64,000 nt of DNA from the NCBI RefSeq assembly GCF_002443155.1, contig NZ_CP023667.1, positions 2,666,001 to 2,730,000 on the forward strand. The letters run 5' to 3'. Every line of letters begins with the position of its first letter. Positions within the stretch are counted from its first letter, which is position 1. This document shows, piece by piece, positions 44,654 through 53,500 of this stretch. The DNA is from Alcaligenes faecalis (GTDB lineage Bacteria > Pseudomonadota > Gammaproteobacteria > Burkholderiales > Burkholderiaceae_B). The position numbers and the translations under genes are program-made. The notes under the pieces were generated by a model. It saw nothing but the letters and a program-made list of their open reading frames with translations, was not told the DNA's origin and did no database searches.

Positions 44654-46155
44654 AGCTGGCTCGAGGATGGATCCGAATTAGAGGAGGTATGGGTGTTGGT
44701 CAGGGGCTCGGCGGGGTCCAGCCCACCGCCCAGGGCGCTGTACATGGCAATCTGGCTGGCCAGGAGCGCACGGCGCGTTTGCACCACTTGCTGCTCCACA
44801 TCCAGCAAGTCACGCTGCGCATCCAGCACTTCCAGATAGGCAGCCGAACCGTTGTCGTAACGCATCTGCGCCAGCCGGGCGCGCTCGGTCTGGGCGCCAC
44901 GGGCCACCAGTTGAACTTCCAGCTGCTGGCTTAACCAATGGCGAGTCGACAAGGCATCCGACACTTCACGGAAGGCCGTTTGAATGGCTTTCTCGTACTC
45001 CGCGATACGCATGTCACGACGCACGTAAGAGACATCCAGATTGGCGCTGCGACGGCCACCATCAAAGATAGGCAGGGAAATCGTAGGAGCGAACATCCAG
45101 GCTTTGCTGCCGGAGTCAAACAGACCATCCAGCTCGGCGCTGGCGGTACCAAAATTGCCGGTCAAGGCAATGCGGGGGAAGAAGGCGGCACGGGCTGCAC
45201 CGATGTTGGCGTTGGCAGCACGCAGCTTGTGTTCAGCCGCAATAATGTCAGGACGCCAGACCATCAAATCCGACGGCAAGCCGGGCGCCAGCTCGGCCAG
45301 CATGATGTTTTCATTCAAAGGCGCGCCTGTTGGGGACACACCCGGATCGGCGCCCAGCAGCTGTTGTAGAGCATGCAGTTGCACCGCACGTTGCTGTTCC
45401 AGCTGGGCCAGCATGGACTGGGCCTGCGTCAGCAAGGTTTGCACTTGCGTCACATCCAGCTTGGACGTTGCGCCTACTTCATAGCGACGGGAGAAAATGC
45501 GGTAGGACTCCTGGCGAGTCTCTACGCTTTTGCGGGCAATCCGCACACGCTCGTCCAGCTCGCGCACCACAATATAGTTATTGGCCACTTGCGAGACCAA
45601 AGCCACATGCACGGCTTGTCGGCCTGCCTCGGTAGCCAGCCAACCTTGCAAGGCGGCATCTTCCAGGCTACGTACACGGCCCCACAAATCCAGCTCCCAA
45701 CTGGTCAGGCCGACCTGGGCACGGTAATCGCCACCCGTCACGGCCTGGCCGCTGGGGTTCATATCACCGGGCACACGCGAACGTGCAGTCTGACCATTCA
45801 AAGTGAACTCAGGAAAGCGTTCGCTGCGCTGCAAATTCAACATGGCACGGGCTTCGTCCACCCGTAACACCGCCACCCGCATATCGCGGTTATTTTCCAG
45901 CGCAGTCTCAATGAGCTTGCTCAGAACCGGATCTTTAAAGTATTCACGCCAGCCCAGATCACGCGCTCGCACCGCATTGGCCTGACCCGCGGACAGGTCC
46001 GGGTAGGCTTGTGGAACGGGGGAAGCGGGCTGTTCGTAATCGGGTGCCATCGAGGCACAACCCGCCAGGGCAAGCAGCAAGGCAGCCAGCGCGAAATGAG
46101 GGCGACGCGCAGCGCTTCGGTGCTTGATACTCAAATCGTAGGTCTGTGGGGCCAT
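44650..46155 (-). CDS. NodT-family outer-membrane efflux lipoprotein
   Basis: A 501-residue TolC-like outer-membrane factor. The signal peptide ends with the lipobox LAGC (Cys33), so it should be lipid-modified. Two tandem OEP repeats follow, each with long coiled-coil helices; PDLSAGQANAVRARDLGWREYFKDP opens the mature domain. It forms the outer-membrane exit of the exporter. It is the first gene of the NodT-HlyD-RbbA-YhhJ operon, about 140 bases after phaC on the same strand. Confidence 0.9.
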   Translation of the reverse strand: MAPQTYDLSIKHRSAARRPHFALAALLLALAGCASMAPDYEQPASPVPQAYPDLSAGQANAVRARDLGWREYFKDPVLSKLIETALENNRDMRVAVLRVDEARAMLNLQRSERFPEFTLNGQTARSRVPGDMNPSGQAVTGGDYRAQVGLTSWELDLWGRVRSLEDAALQGWLATEAGRQAVHVALVSQVANNYIVVRELDERVRIARKSVETRQESYRIFSRRYEVGATSKLDVTQVQTLLTQAQSMLAQLEQQRAVQLHALQQLLGADPGVSPTGAPLNENIMLAELAPGLPSDLMVWRPDIIAAEHKLRAANANIGAARAAFFPRIALTGNFGTASAELDGLFDSGSKAWMFAPTISLPIFDGGRRSANLDVSYVRRDMRIAEYEKAIQTAFREVSDALSTRHWLSQQLEVQLVARGAQTERARLAQMRYDNGSAAYLEVLDAQRDLLDVEQQVVQTRRALLASQIAMYSALGGGLDPAEPLTNTHTSSNSDPSSSQL

Positions 46156-46208
46156 TGGAAAAATGCCTAATGAGAAAAAGGAGAACTGCCGTCAAGGCAA
46201 AACAGCAC

Positions 46209-46243
46209 GTCAGCGACAGGCTTTGCGCCTGTTGCCGACATAA
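46209..46243 (-). terminator. Possible hairpin terminator after phaC
   Basis: On the minus strand AACAGGC-GCAAA-GCCTGT forms a stem extended by imperfect GTCG/CTGAC pairing, followed about 10 bases later by GCTGTTTT. It lies between phaC and the export operon and may limit read-through. The T run is weak. Confidence 0.4.
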
Positions 46244-46291
46244 AACAGAGTGGCAAGCCCACTGCTTGGCGGGCCTGTACAAGCTGACTGC

Positions 46292-48046
46292 TTATTTCAC
46301 TAATACGTATTGACCGGGTGCCGGGCAAACGGGGGCGTAGCCCTGTTTGGCCGCACCCATTTGCGGTGGTTTGACCTCCGCACCCGAGCGCGCTTTCAAC
46401 CACTCAGTCCACGCGGGCCACCAGGAACCCTGATGCGAGGCCGCTTGCGCTTGCCAGTCGTCCACCAGAACGGGGGCGGTACCGGCTGCACGGGTATGTA
46501 TCTGGTATTTGCGACGCGGATGACCCGGCGTGCTGACAATGCCGGCGTTATGCCCGCCGGTGGTCAATACAAAGGTGATCTCGGAAGGCACCAGATAATG
46601 CAGCTTGTAAACAGAACGCCAAGGTGCAACGTGATCGGAAACCGTGCCAACGCAAAAAACAGGCAAATTAACCTGCGCCAGAGAAACGATACGGCCTTCA
46701 ACCGGATAACGGTTTTGACTTAAATCATTATTCAAATACATGCGACGCAAATATTGCGAATGCATGGTGGCGGGCATACGCGTAGCATCGGCATTCCATG
46801 CCATCAAATCATTTAAAGGACGACGTTCGCCTAATAAATATTTATTGACCATGGGCGCCCACAATAAATCAGCGGAGCGCAGCATTTGAAAAGCCGCTTC
46901 CATCTGATTGGCGCGCAAGTAACCCTCGTCGGCCATCTGGGCTTCCAGCAAGCTGACCTGGCTTTCGTCAATGAACAGGGACAGATCGCCCGGCTCGGAA
47001 AAGTCGGTTTGAGCCGCAAAGAAAGTCAGGGAAGCAAGCCTGTCGTCACCATCACGTGCCATCGCGGCAGCCGCAATGGCCAGCAAGGTACCGCCCAGGC
47101 AATAGCCGGTCGCGTGGATTTTCTGGCCGGGGACAATGGCGTTGACCGCATCCAGGCTGGCCTTCCAGCCCAGGCGAATGTAGTCGTCCATGCCGAAGGC
47201 ATGGTCTTCGGCTAGCGGGTTTTTCCAGGACAGGCAAAACACCGTATGGCCTTGATCCACCAGGTATTTGATCAGGGAGTTTTGCTCGGACAGATCCAGA
47301 ATGTAGTATTTCATGATCCAGGCCGGCACGATCAGGACAGGCTCGGGATGAACCTGCTTGGTGGCGGGTGTGTACTGAATCAGTTCAACCAGCTCGTTGC
47401 GCAGCACCACCTTGCCCGGCGTGACGGCAACATCTTTACCTACCACGAAATCCTCTGTGCCTACGGGCGGTTCGCCTGCAAACTGGGCCTGCATATCCTG
47501 CTGCCAGTTTTCCAGGCCACGGCTGAAGTTATCCCCTTGTTCTGCAAGGGTTTTATCCCACACCAGAGGGTTGGTCCAGGCGAAGTTGCTGGGGCTGAGC
47601 ATGTTCAGCCATTGCTCGGCACCGAAGGCAATCAGCTTTTGATGATGGGGTTCAACACCGGCCACACCTTCCGTGGCGCTTTGCCACCACTGTTGCTGTG
47701 CCTTATAGGTTTGGCGCAGCAAATTAAAAGGCCAACGATCCCAGGCGGGATCGGAAAAACGACGGTCGGTATAGGCAGGGGCGGGGGCTTGTTCTGAGCG
47801 TTGCGAGGACAGCTGCGCTGATGCAGCCAGCTCTTCGCTCCATTCGCGAAACAGCTGTTCCCACTGATTTTGGGCCAACTGTCGTAGCTGCTCTTGTTTG
47901 CCGGGACTAAGGGCCAGATGGCGTATCCAGTCCATCCAGGCAAGAAACTGCGATTCGGGGGAGATGGAACTCCAGATACGAGCCCAGGCGGCTCGTGCGG
48001 ATGCGTCTAACTGCTCAGTCTGATCAAGGGACTGCCTGCTAACCAT
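46292..48046 (-). CDS. phaC: Poly(3-hydroxyalkanoate) synthase, class I
   Basis: A 584-residue class I PHA synthase that polymerises (R)-3-hydroxyacyl-CoA at the granule surface. The lipase-like box is GYCLGG with the nucleophile Cys316 (Cys319 in the Cupriavidus enzyme). The general-base residues appear in VSDHVAPW and TGGHNAGI. Residues 40-110 form the typical N-terminal domain, with PAWDRWPFNLLRQTY. The ATG at 48046 has GGAG five bases upstream; a longer frame begins at 48073. It is separated from phaP-phaB-phaA by the four-gene export operon. The long AT-rich upstream region holds its promoter. Confidence 0.94.
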   Translation of the reverse strand: MVSRQSLDQTEQLDASARAAWARIWSSISPESQFLAWMDWIRHLALSPGKQEQLRQLAQNQWEQLFREWSEELAASAQLSSQRSEQAPAPAYTDRRFSDPAWDRWPFNLLRQTYKAQQQWWQSATEGVAGVEPHHQKLIAFGAEQWLNMLSPSNFAWTNPLVWDKTLAEQGDNFSRGLENWQQDMQAQFAGEPPVGTEDFVVGKDVAVTPGKVVLRNELVELIQYTPATKQVHPEPVLIVPAWIMKYYILDLSEQNSLIKYLVDQGHTVFCLSWKNPLAEDHAFGMDDYIRLGWKASLDAVNAIVPGQKIHATGYCLGGTLLAIAAAAMARDGDDRLASLTFFAAQTDFSEPGDLSLFIDESQVSLLEAQMADEGYLRANQMEAAFQMLRSADLLWAPMVNKYLLGERRPLNDLMAWNADATRMPATMHSQYLRRMYLNNDLSQNRYPVEGRIVSLAQVNLPVFCVGTVSDHVAPWRSVYKLHYLVPSEITFVLTTGGHNAGIVSTPGHPRRKYQIHTRAAGTAPVLVDDWQAQAASHQGSWWPAWTEWLKARSGAEVKPPQMGAAKQGYAPVCPAPGQYVLVK

Positions 48047-48517
48047 TGCCACTCCGCAAAAAGTACATATCAAGAAAAAAGCAGATACGACTGCTTAGTC
48101 TTTTTAATAATACACCAGTTTACATCTAAACTTTTTGCATGCAGGCCTTTTAACAAAGAGCGATAAAAAACCTTTGCGGTAGATCAAGTTCATGACAGAT
48201 AAAAAACCGTCCGCCCAAGTTGCATTCGTTGTTATACCGTGCTTGATATGAAATAGGGAAATGAAAAACAGCCAAAAAACAAATAAAGCTTCCTTGAAAA
48301 GGAAAGGCTTTTAAAAAAAAACAAAGATGCTGCAATTCAGTGAAACAAGAGGTAACTCAAACACATAGCAGAACTATTATTTCTCCAGCCATGTGACAAA
48401 ACAAGCACAGCGCCGCGTCAAGCCCTCAAACCGCAGCCAACATGGCTTGCCATCAGCCCCAGACAAGCGGCCTGATATACTGCAAGCCCCATATCTTGCC
48501 CATCCACACAGGATGAC
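48047..48517. other. Divergent intergenic region phaC / TetR gene
   Basis: About 470 bases, AT-rich compared with the genes on both sides and with no supported gene. A TATTAT hexamer on the minus strand near 48104-48109 could be the phaC -10. An AAGGAA/TTCCTT dyad near 48289-48303 is seen. No TetR-type operator was confirmed. Confidence 0.4.
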
Positions 48518-49183
48518 ATGACAGACACGCACCAAAATAAACCTCCAAAAAACGAAAGCACAAACAAGCGACGTTACCTGCCGTCGGCCGAGCGAAAACG
48601 TGAAATTCTGAAAGCCGCTTTTGAAGAATTTTCACACCGGGGTTTTCTGGGTACCTCGCTGGAACGCATCGCCGCACGCGCCGGTATCTCCAAGTCCGGA
48701 ATTTACGCGCACTACAGCAGCAAAGATGAAGTGTTCGAGGACATGCTCCACAGCACACTGCTACCACCCGATGGCAATACCTTTGAGCTGTCCGATACTT
48801 CCGAGGCAGACACTCTGTCCTGTATCGTGGATGAGTACCTGCACCAGTTGTATGAACGCCTGTCCAACCCGGACGTGCAAGCCATGTTCAGGCTCTTGAT
48901 GACAGAAAGCGGCCGCGTGCCGGATCTGGCCCATTATTGGGGCAAACAACTCCTGAGCCAGAACTACACGGCCAATCAGGCGTTTTTCGATCTGGGCATA
49001 CAGCGAGGTCTCATCCGCCCCGACGTCAGCTCGTCCGACTACATCCTGGCCGCCTCCCCTTCCCTGATGTGGTTGATGGTCTTGCTGGTTCTGGGTCCAC
49101 AGAACTCGCCCGTGCCCTTTGAACAAGTGCACCAGTTACACAAACGCTTGCTGATAGAGTGTCTGCAACCTACATCTGCCTGA
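48518..49183 (+). CDS. TetR-family transcriptional regulator
   Basis: A 221-residue TetR regulator. After a basic N-terminal tail, the helix-turn-helix covers ~residues 25-70 (ERKREILKAAFEEFSHRGFLGTSLERIAARAGISKSGIYAHYSSKDEVFEDML), with a helical ligand domain behind it. It is divergent from phaC and the export operon lies just beyond, so it could control either. The TetR family often regulates exporters next door. The ligand is unknown. Confidence 0.85.
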   Translation: MTDTHQNKPPKNESTNKRRYLPSAERKREILKAAFEEFSHRGFLGTSLERIAARAGISKSGIYAHYSSKDEVFEDMLHSTLLPPDGNTFELSDTSEADTLSCIVDEYLHQLYERLSNPDVQAMFRLLMTESGRVPDLAHYWGKQLLSQNYTANQAFFDLGIQRGLIRPDVSSSDYILAASPSLMWLMVLLVLGPQNSPVPFEQVHQLHKRLLIECLQPTSA

Positions 49184-49203
49184 TAAGCACTGTTCATTCA
49201 GAT

Positions 49204-49254
49204 AGAGGCCGCACAAGCTCGTTTACGTTGGCAAGCGAGCTTGTTTGAGCCTCT
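49204..49254 (+). terminator. Long hairpin downstream of the TetR gene
   Basis: Nested arms AGAGGC/GCCTCT (49204-49209 with 49249-49254) and ACAAGCTCG/CGAGCTTGT (49213-49221 with 49236-49244), starting 20 bases after the stop. Probably transcript end or 3'-protective structure; no T run. Confidence 0.45.
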
Positions 49255-49437
49255 ACAAGGCCCCTCCCCCTCTGATGTGCCATAAGCCTCATCAAGGCAG
49301 ACGTATAAGCGCAGTGCTGCGGCGCGCTACACTTGTGCCCGTCAATCATTCCCTCGAACCGCAACTGCCCGTACAATAGTCGGTTGCAGTCCATTTTCAA
49401 TGGGTTCCCTCACCCCATCCACCAAAAAGGTCCAGAC

Positions 49438-50112
49438 ATGACTCTGCCTACCGTGCCGTCTTCACGGCTGTCGTTCTATTTGCGACTTCTGATTGCCTTT
49501 CACATTTTTATTGTGATTGCCAGCAATTACCTGGTTCAACTTCCCATTGAACTGTTCGGCTTCCATAGCACCTGGGGAGCCTTCAGCTTTCCCTTTGTTT
49601 TTCTGGCTACCGACCTGACCGTGCGCTTGATGGGCAAGTCCGAAGCGCGGCGCGTGATTACCCGCGCCATGTTCCCGGCCCTGATCGCCTCTTATGTAGT
49701 CTCAGTACTCTTTAATGAAGGCCAGTTCAATGGCTTGCAGGCACTGGGCGAATTCAACAGTTTTGTATTCCGTATTGCCTTGGCCAGTTTTGCCGCCTAC
49801 GTCCTGGGGCAGTTGCTGGACGTGCAGGTGTTTGATCGTATCCGTCGCGACTACAAGCAATGGTGGATTGCTCCGGCCGCGGCTTCCGTCTTTGGCCAGG
49901 CGCTGGATACGCTGGCCTTTTTCGGCATCGCCTTCTGGCGCAGCAGCAACCCCTTCATGGCCGAGCACTGGGGCGAGATCGCCGTTGTCGATTACGTCAT
50001 CAAACTGGGCGTCAGCCTGCTGCTGTTTGTGCCCATGTACGGCGTGCTGCTCAACTCCCTGATCAGCACCATGAAGCGCCGCGCCCTGAGCACTGCACAG
50101 GCCAAAGCATGA
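49438..50112 (+). CDS. yhhQ: Queuosine precursor transporter (YhhQ/VUT family)
   Basis: A 224-residue inner-membrane protein with about six segments, of the family that imports 7-cyano-7-deazaguanine (preQ0) or preQ1. Typical blocks are [47 protein letters not shown] and [22 protein letters not shown]. The start at 49438 begins at the conserved region. It overlaps queC by 4 bases, which strongly supports the queuosine assignment. No obvious preQ1 riboswitch was recognised upstream. Confidence 0.9.
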   Translation: MTLPTVPSSRLSFYLRLLIAFHIFIVIASNYLVQLPIELFGFHSTWGAFSFPFVFLATDLTVRLMGKSEARRVITRAMFPALIASYVVSVLFNEGQFNGLQALGEFNSFVFRIALASFAAYVLGQLLDVQVFDRIRRDYKQWWIAPAAASVFGQALDTLAFFGIAFWRSSNPFMAEHWGEIAVVDYVIKLGVSLLLFVPMYGVLLNSLISTMKRRALSTAQAKA

Positions 50113-50840
50113 AACCGCACACTCCCCGCCGCCGGGCACTGGTTTTATTTTCGGGCGGACAGGATTCAGCCACTTGCCTGGCCTGGGCCTTGGACCGCTT
50201 TGCCTTTGTGGAAACCGTGGGCTTTGACTACGGCCAGCGCAACCATTCGGAATTGCAGTGTCGCCAGACGCTCCGAGAAAAACTCTGCCAGCAATTCCCG
50301 CATTGGGCTGAACGCCTGGGGCAAGACCATGTGCTCGATGCCAGCGTCCTGGCTCAGATAGGCGGCAGCGCCATGACCGAGTCCATGACGATCGCCATGC
50401 AAGAGGACGGTCTGCCCAATACCTTTGTGCCGGGTCGAAACCTGCTGTTCTTTACTCTGGCTGGCGCCCTGGCCTACCGTCGGGGACTGGATACGCTGGT
50501 TGGCGGCATGTCTGAAACCGACTATTCCGGCTACCCGGATTGCCGTGACAACACGCTCAAAGCACTGCAAGTGGCATTGAGCCTGGGGATCGAGCGTCCA
50601 CTGACCGTGGAAACCCCACTGATGTGGCTGGATAAAGCAGATACCTGGGAACTGGCCCACCAGTTGGGCTCGGATGCTTTAGTGAAGCTGATCCAGGAAG
50701 ACAGCCATACCTGCTACCAGAACGAGCGGGAAACCCTGCATGACTGGGGATATGGCTGTGGGCAATGCCCTGCTTGTGAACTGCGGGCCCGGGGATATAC
50801 AGACTGGCAAGCGCAAGGCGAGGCAACACGCCACCCATAA
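50109..50840 (+). CDS. queC: 7-Cyano-7-deazaguanine synthase
   Basis: A 243-residue enzyme that makes preQ0 from carboxydeazaguanine, ammonia and ATP. The PP-loop motif SGGQDS is at residues 15-20, and the zinc site is formed by Cys202, Cys217, Cys220 and Cys223 (CYQN...GCGQCPAC). [11 protein letters not shown] and PGRNLLFF are family-typical. The start overlaps yhhQ (ATGA); the frame extends further upstream within yhhQ without meaning. Confidence 0.94.
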   Translation: MKPHTPRRRALVLFSGGQDSATCLAWALDRFAFVETVGFDYGQRNHSELQCRQTLREKLCQQFPHWAERLGQDHVLDASVLAQIGGSAMTESMTIAMQEDGLPNTFVPGRNLLFFTLAGALAYRRGLDTLVGGMSETDYSGYPDCRDNTLKALQVALSLGIERPLTVETPLMWLDKADTWELAHQLGSDALVKLIQEDSHTCYQNERETLHDWGYGCGQCPACELRARGYTDWQAQGEATRHP

Positions 50841-50889
50841 CGCCTATATTCAATAAGGCAGCCCTGCGTTTCAAGCAGAATGAATACAG

Positions 50890-50922
50890 AAAAGCCCAAA
50901 CGTTAAAACACCTGGGCTTTTT
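50890..50922. terminator. Bidirectional Rho-independent terminator, queC / glyA
   Basis: Stem AAAAGCCCA/TGGGCTTTT (50890-50898 with 50913-50921) with T runs on both strands, between the convergent queC and glyA stops. Confidence 0.88.
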
Positions 50923-50929
50923 CTTTGAA

Positions 50930-52219
50930 TTACAGCTGTGCTGGCTCCGTCTGCACTTGATACACGGGATAGCTTCGACACAAGGTCACGATTTTTTCAC
51001 GGATCTCGTGCTTGATCGTATCCAGGGTGCCAGCCTCATAGGCATCGAGCACATCACACAAGTAATGCGCCAGCTGCTCGCAGTCCGCCACCGTAAAGCC
51101 GCGTGTCGTCACGGCGGGCGTTCCGATACGGATACCCGAGGTCACCATGGGCGAGCGCGGATCGTTGGGCACCGAGTTCTTGTTTACGGTGATGTAGGCA
51201 TCTGCCAAGGCATCACTGGCCTCTTGCCCGGTGTAGGGTTTGGCCGACAAGTTGATCAGCATCATGTGGTTATCGGTCCCGCCTGAGACGATGTTATGGC
51301 CACGCTGCATCAATACCGCCGCCATGGCGCGGGCATTACGGACCACGTTTTGCTGATAGGTACGGAATTCCGGCTGCAGAGCCTCTTTGAAAGCAATGGC
51401 TTTGGCCGCAATCAAGTGCATCAGGGGGCCACCTTGCACGCCAGGGAAAACCGCGGAGTTAAGGCGCTTGTAGAAATCGTCGCTTTGCCCTTTAGCCATG
51501 ATCACGCCACCGCGTGGACCGCGCAGGGTTTTGTGTGTCGTGCTGGTGACCACATGCGCGTATGGCAAGGGGCTGGGGTACTCACCCGCCGCCACCAGGC
51601 CCGCCACGTGGGCCATATCAACCCAGAACCAGGCACCCACTTTGTCGGCTATCTGACGCATGCGCGCCCAATCCTTCACACGCGAATAGGCGGAGAAGCC
51701 ACCAATCAACATTTTGGGCTTGGTCTCGACAGCGATACGTTCCATCTCGTCGTAATCGATCAGCCCGGTTTGGATATCCACCCCGTAAGGAACAATATTG
51801 TAGAGACGCCCGGAAATATTGATGGGGTTGCCGTGTGTCAGGTGCCCGCCCTGAGCGAGGTTCATCCCCATCACCGTATCGCCCGGTTTAAGCAAAGCCA
51901 GGAACACAGCAGTATTGGCCTGCGCTCCGGCGTGAGGCTGCACGTTGGCGTAGTCGCAATCGAACACGGCTTTCAGGCGCTCGATAGCCAGACGTTCGGC
52001 CACGTCCACAAACTCGCAACCGGCGTAGTAACGCTTGTCCGGGTAACCCTCGGCGTATTTGTTGGTAAACACGGAGTTCTGAACCTGCATAACCAAAGGG
52101 CTGGCGTAGTTTTCTGATGCAATCAGTTCTACGTGATCTTCCTGACGGCTTTCTTCGCCCTGAATGGCCTGAGCCAATTCCTTGTCGAATTCAGCCAGGC
52201 TGAGTGTGTTGTCGTACAT
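50930..52219 (-). CDS. glyA: Serine hydroxymethyltransferase (canonical copy)
   Basis: A 429-residue PLP enzyme interconverting serine and glycine with tetrahydrofolate. The PLP Schiff-base Lys230 is in [22 protein letters not shown], the GGHLTHG region, VDMAHVAGL, the folate-region motif [11 protein letters not shown] and the carboxylate-binding Arg in [10 protein letters not shown] are all present. It is 73 bases downstream of serC on the same strand, with a partial hairpin between, so the two may be cotranscribed. It should be read against the second, lysine-less copy at 55018-56313. Confidence 0.94.
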   Translation of the reverse strand: MYDNTLSLAEFDKELAQAIQGEESRQEDHVELIASENYASPLVMQVQNSVFTNKYAEGYPDKRYYAGCEFVDVAERLAIERLKAVFDCDYANVQPHAGAQANTAVFLALLKPGDTVMGMNLAQGGHLTHGNPINISGRLYNIVPYGVDIQTGLIDYDEMERIAVETKPKMLIGGFSAYSRVKDWARMRQIADKVGAWFWVDMAHVAGLVAAGEYPSPLPYAHVVTSTTHKTLRGPRGGVIMAKGQSDDFYKRLNSAVFPGVQGGPLMHLIAAKAIAFKEALQPEFRTYQQNVVRNARAMAAVLMQRGHNIVSGGTDNHMMLINLSAKPYTGQEASDALADAYITVNKNSVPNDPRSPMVTSGIRIGTPAVTTRGFTVADCEQLAHYLCDVLDAYEAGTLDTIKHEIREKIVTLCRSYPVYQVQTEPAQL

Positions 52220-52292
52220 CGCTTTTCCTTAAAAAAATTTCTATCCACGTCGCGGCTACCTGCTTGGCCGCGTTGCAAAGCAGGCGCACGCC

Positions 52293-53375
52293 CTAACCGT
52301 GCGTGCGCTTGAACTCACGCATGAACTCTGCCAGCGCCTGTACCGCATCCAAGGTGACGGCGTTGTAGATGCTGGCGCGCAAGCCCCCCGTTGATTGATG
52401 GCCCTTCAAGCCGTGAAAGCCATTCTTTTGCGCTTCTTCGGCAAATAAATTATCTAAATTAGTTTCAGCAATATGAAATGGAACATTATTGATGGATCGA
52501 TAATCAGGTAAAACATTATTGATATAAAAACCATCACTACCATCAATAAGCTCATAGAGCACTTGCGATTTTTTCTTATTTATTTTGTGCAATACTTCTA
52601 TTCCACCAACGCGCTCAATCCATTCCAGCATCAAACCCAGCACATACCAGGAAAAGGTAGATGGCGTATTTAATAGTGATTGTTTTTTTGCCTGAATGGA
52701 AAAATCCAAAGCTTGTGGCGTACTAGCCAAAGGCTTGTCTAAAATAGCGGGATCAAGCAATACCAGCGTGACACCGGCAATTCCCATATTCTTCTGGGCT
52801 GAGGCGTAAACCAAAGCGTGAGACGAGATATCAAGCGGTTTTGACATCAGGCTGGAGCAGGCATCACAGACTAATGGAATAGGCGACTTGGGCGGTTTTG
52901 AAAATTGCAAGCCCTGTGCGGTTTCATTTTCCGTGTAATGCAAATAAGCCGCATCCCGATTAATATTAGATTCATTAATCTCGGGAATACGATCAAATCC
53001 AGTTTCATAAGAGCTGGCTATGATTCTGGCATTCCCATATTGCCTGGCAGCATTAGCTGCTTGTTCCGACCATAAACCCGTATGTATATAGTCCGCTGTG
53101 TTTGTTCGATGAAACAAGTTCATCGGTATTTGAGAAAACTGCAGGTACGAACCCCCTTGCAGGAGCAAGACGTGATAATCCGATGGAACAGCCAGGACAC
53201 GACGCACAGCGGCGTCGGTACGATGGGCAAAATCCATGAAAGGCTGGGAACGATGGCTGATTTCCATCACGGACACCCCTGTGCCCGCAAAATCAAGCAG
53301 CTCATCACGTATTTGCAATAGAACATCCATTGGCAAGGCGCTGGGCCCTGCGCTGAAATTAAAGGGTCGGGACAT
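52293..53375 (-). CDS. serC: Phosphoserine aminotransferase
   Basis: A 360-residue PLP aminotransferase of the SerC family. It starts MSRPFNFSAGPSALP, has the VLLLQGG block, the PLP Lys in SAQKNMGIAG, and the C-terminal HQSTGGLRASIYNAVTLDAVQAL. Its central part (about 52440-53110) is clearly more AT-rich than the flanking genes, with codons such as AAT, ATA and TTA that are rare elsewhere in the window, suggesting a different origin. It is divergent from dnfR, and its promoter carries the DnfR-motif arrangement, so it is probably part of the dnf regulon. It may correspond to one of the two 'transferase' genes (T1) of the published dnf cluster; I cannot verify that label. The ATG at 53375 starts at the conserved N-terminus. 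Confidence 0.9.
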   Translation of the reverse strand: MSRPFNFSAGPSALPMDVLLQIRDELLDFAGTGVSVMEISHRSQPFMDFAHRTDAAVRRVLAVPSDYHVLLLQGGSYLQFSQIPMNLFHRTNTADYIHTGLWSEQAANAARQYGNARIIASSYETGFDRIPEINESNINRDAAYLHYTENETAQGLQFSKPPKSPIPLVCDACSSLMSKPLDISSHALVYASAQKNMGIAGVTLVLLDPAILDKPLASTPQALDFSIQAKKQSLLNTPSTFSWYVLGLMLEWIERVGGIEVLHKINKKKSQVLYELIDGSDGFYINNVLPDYRSINNVPFHIAETNLDNLFAEEAQKNGFHGLKGHQSTGGLRASIYNAVTLDAVQALAEFMREFKRTHG

Positions 53376-53441
53376 ACTTGCTGAGATCCTGTACAAACCT
53401 GAACGCCGGAACAGGCCCCCCTATTTCGGCAATGACAATCA

Positions 53442-53499
53442 AGTCTACGAGCACAATGGTCTGATTAGTCAGACCATTAATATTCTCTGGAGCAGACCG
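53442..53499 (-). promoter_or_regulatory. serC promoter with two DnfR-type sites
   Basis: On the minus strand, CGGTCTGC (53499-53492) and TGGTCTGA (53476-53469) are direct repeats with starts 23 bp apart. A TAGACT -10-like hexamer (53447-53442) starts 29 bp after the second repeat. The second repeat is also half of a perfect dyad AATGGTCTGA-TTAG-TCAGACCATT (53455-53478), whose plus-strand half lies about 37 bases before the dnfR start and may serve autoregulation. Confidence 0.75.
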
Positions 53500-53500
53500 C

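Noticed and set aside
49184-49437. A preQ1 riboswitch upstream of yhhQ-queC.
   Set aside because: Neither the short preQ1-I pseudoknot sequence nor its A-rich tail is visible.
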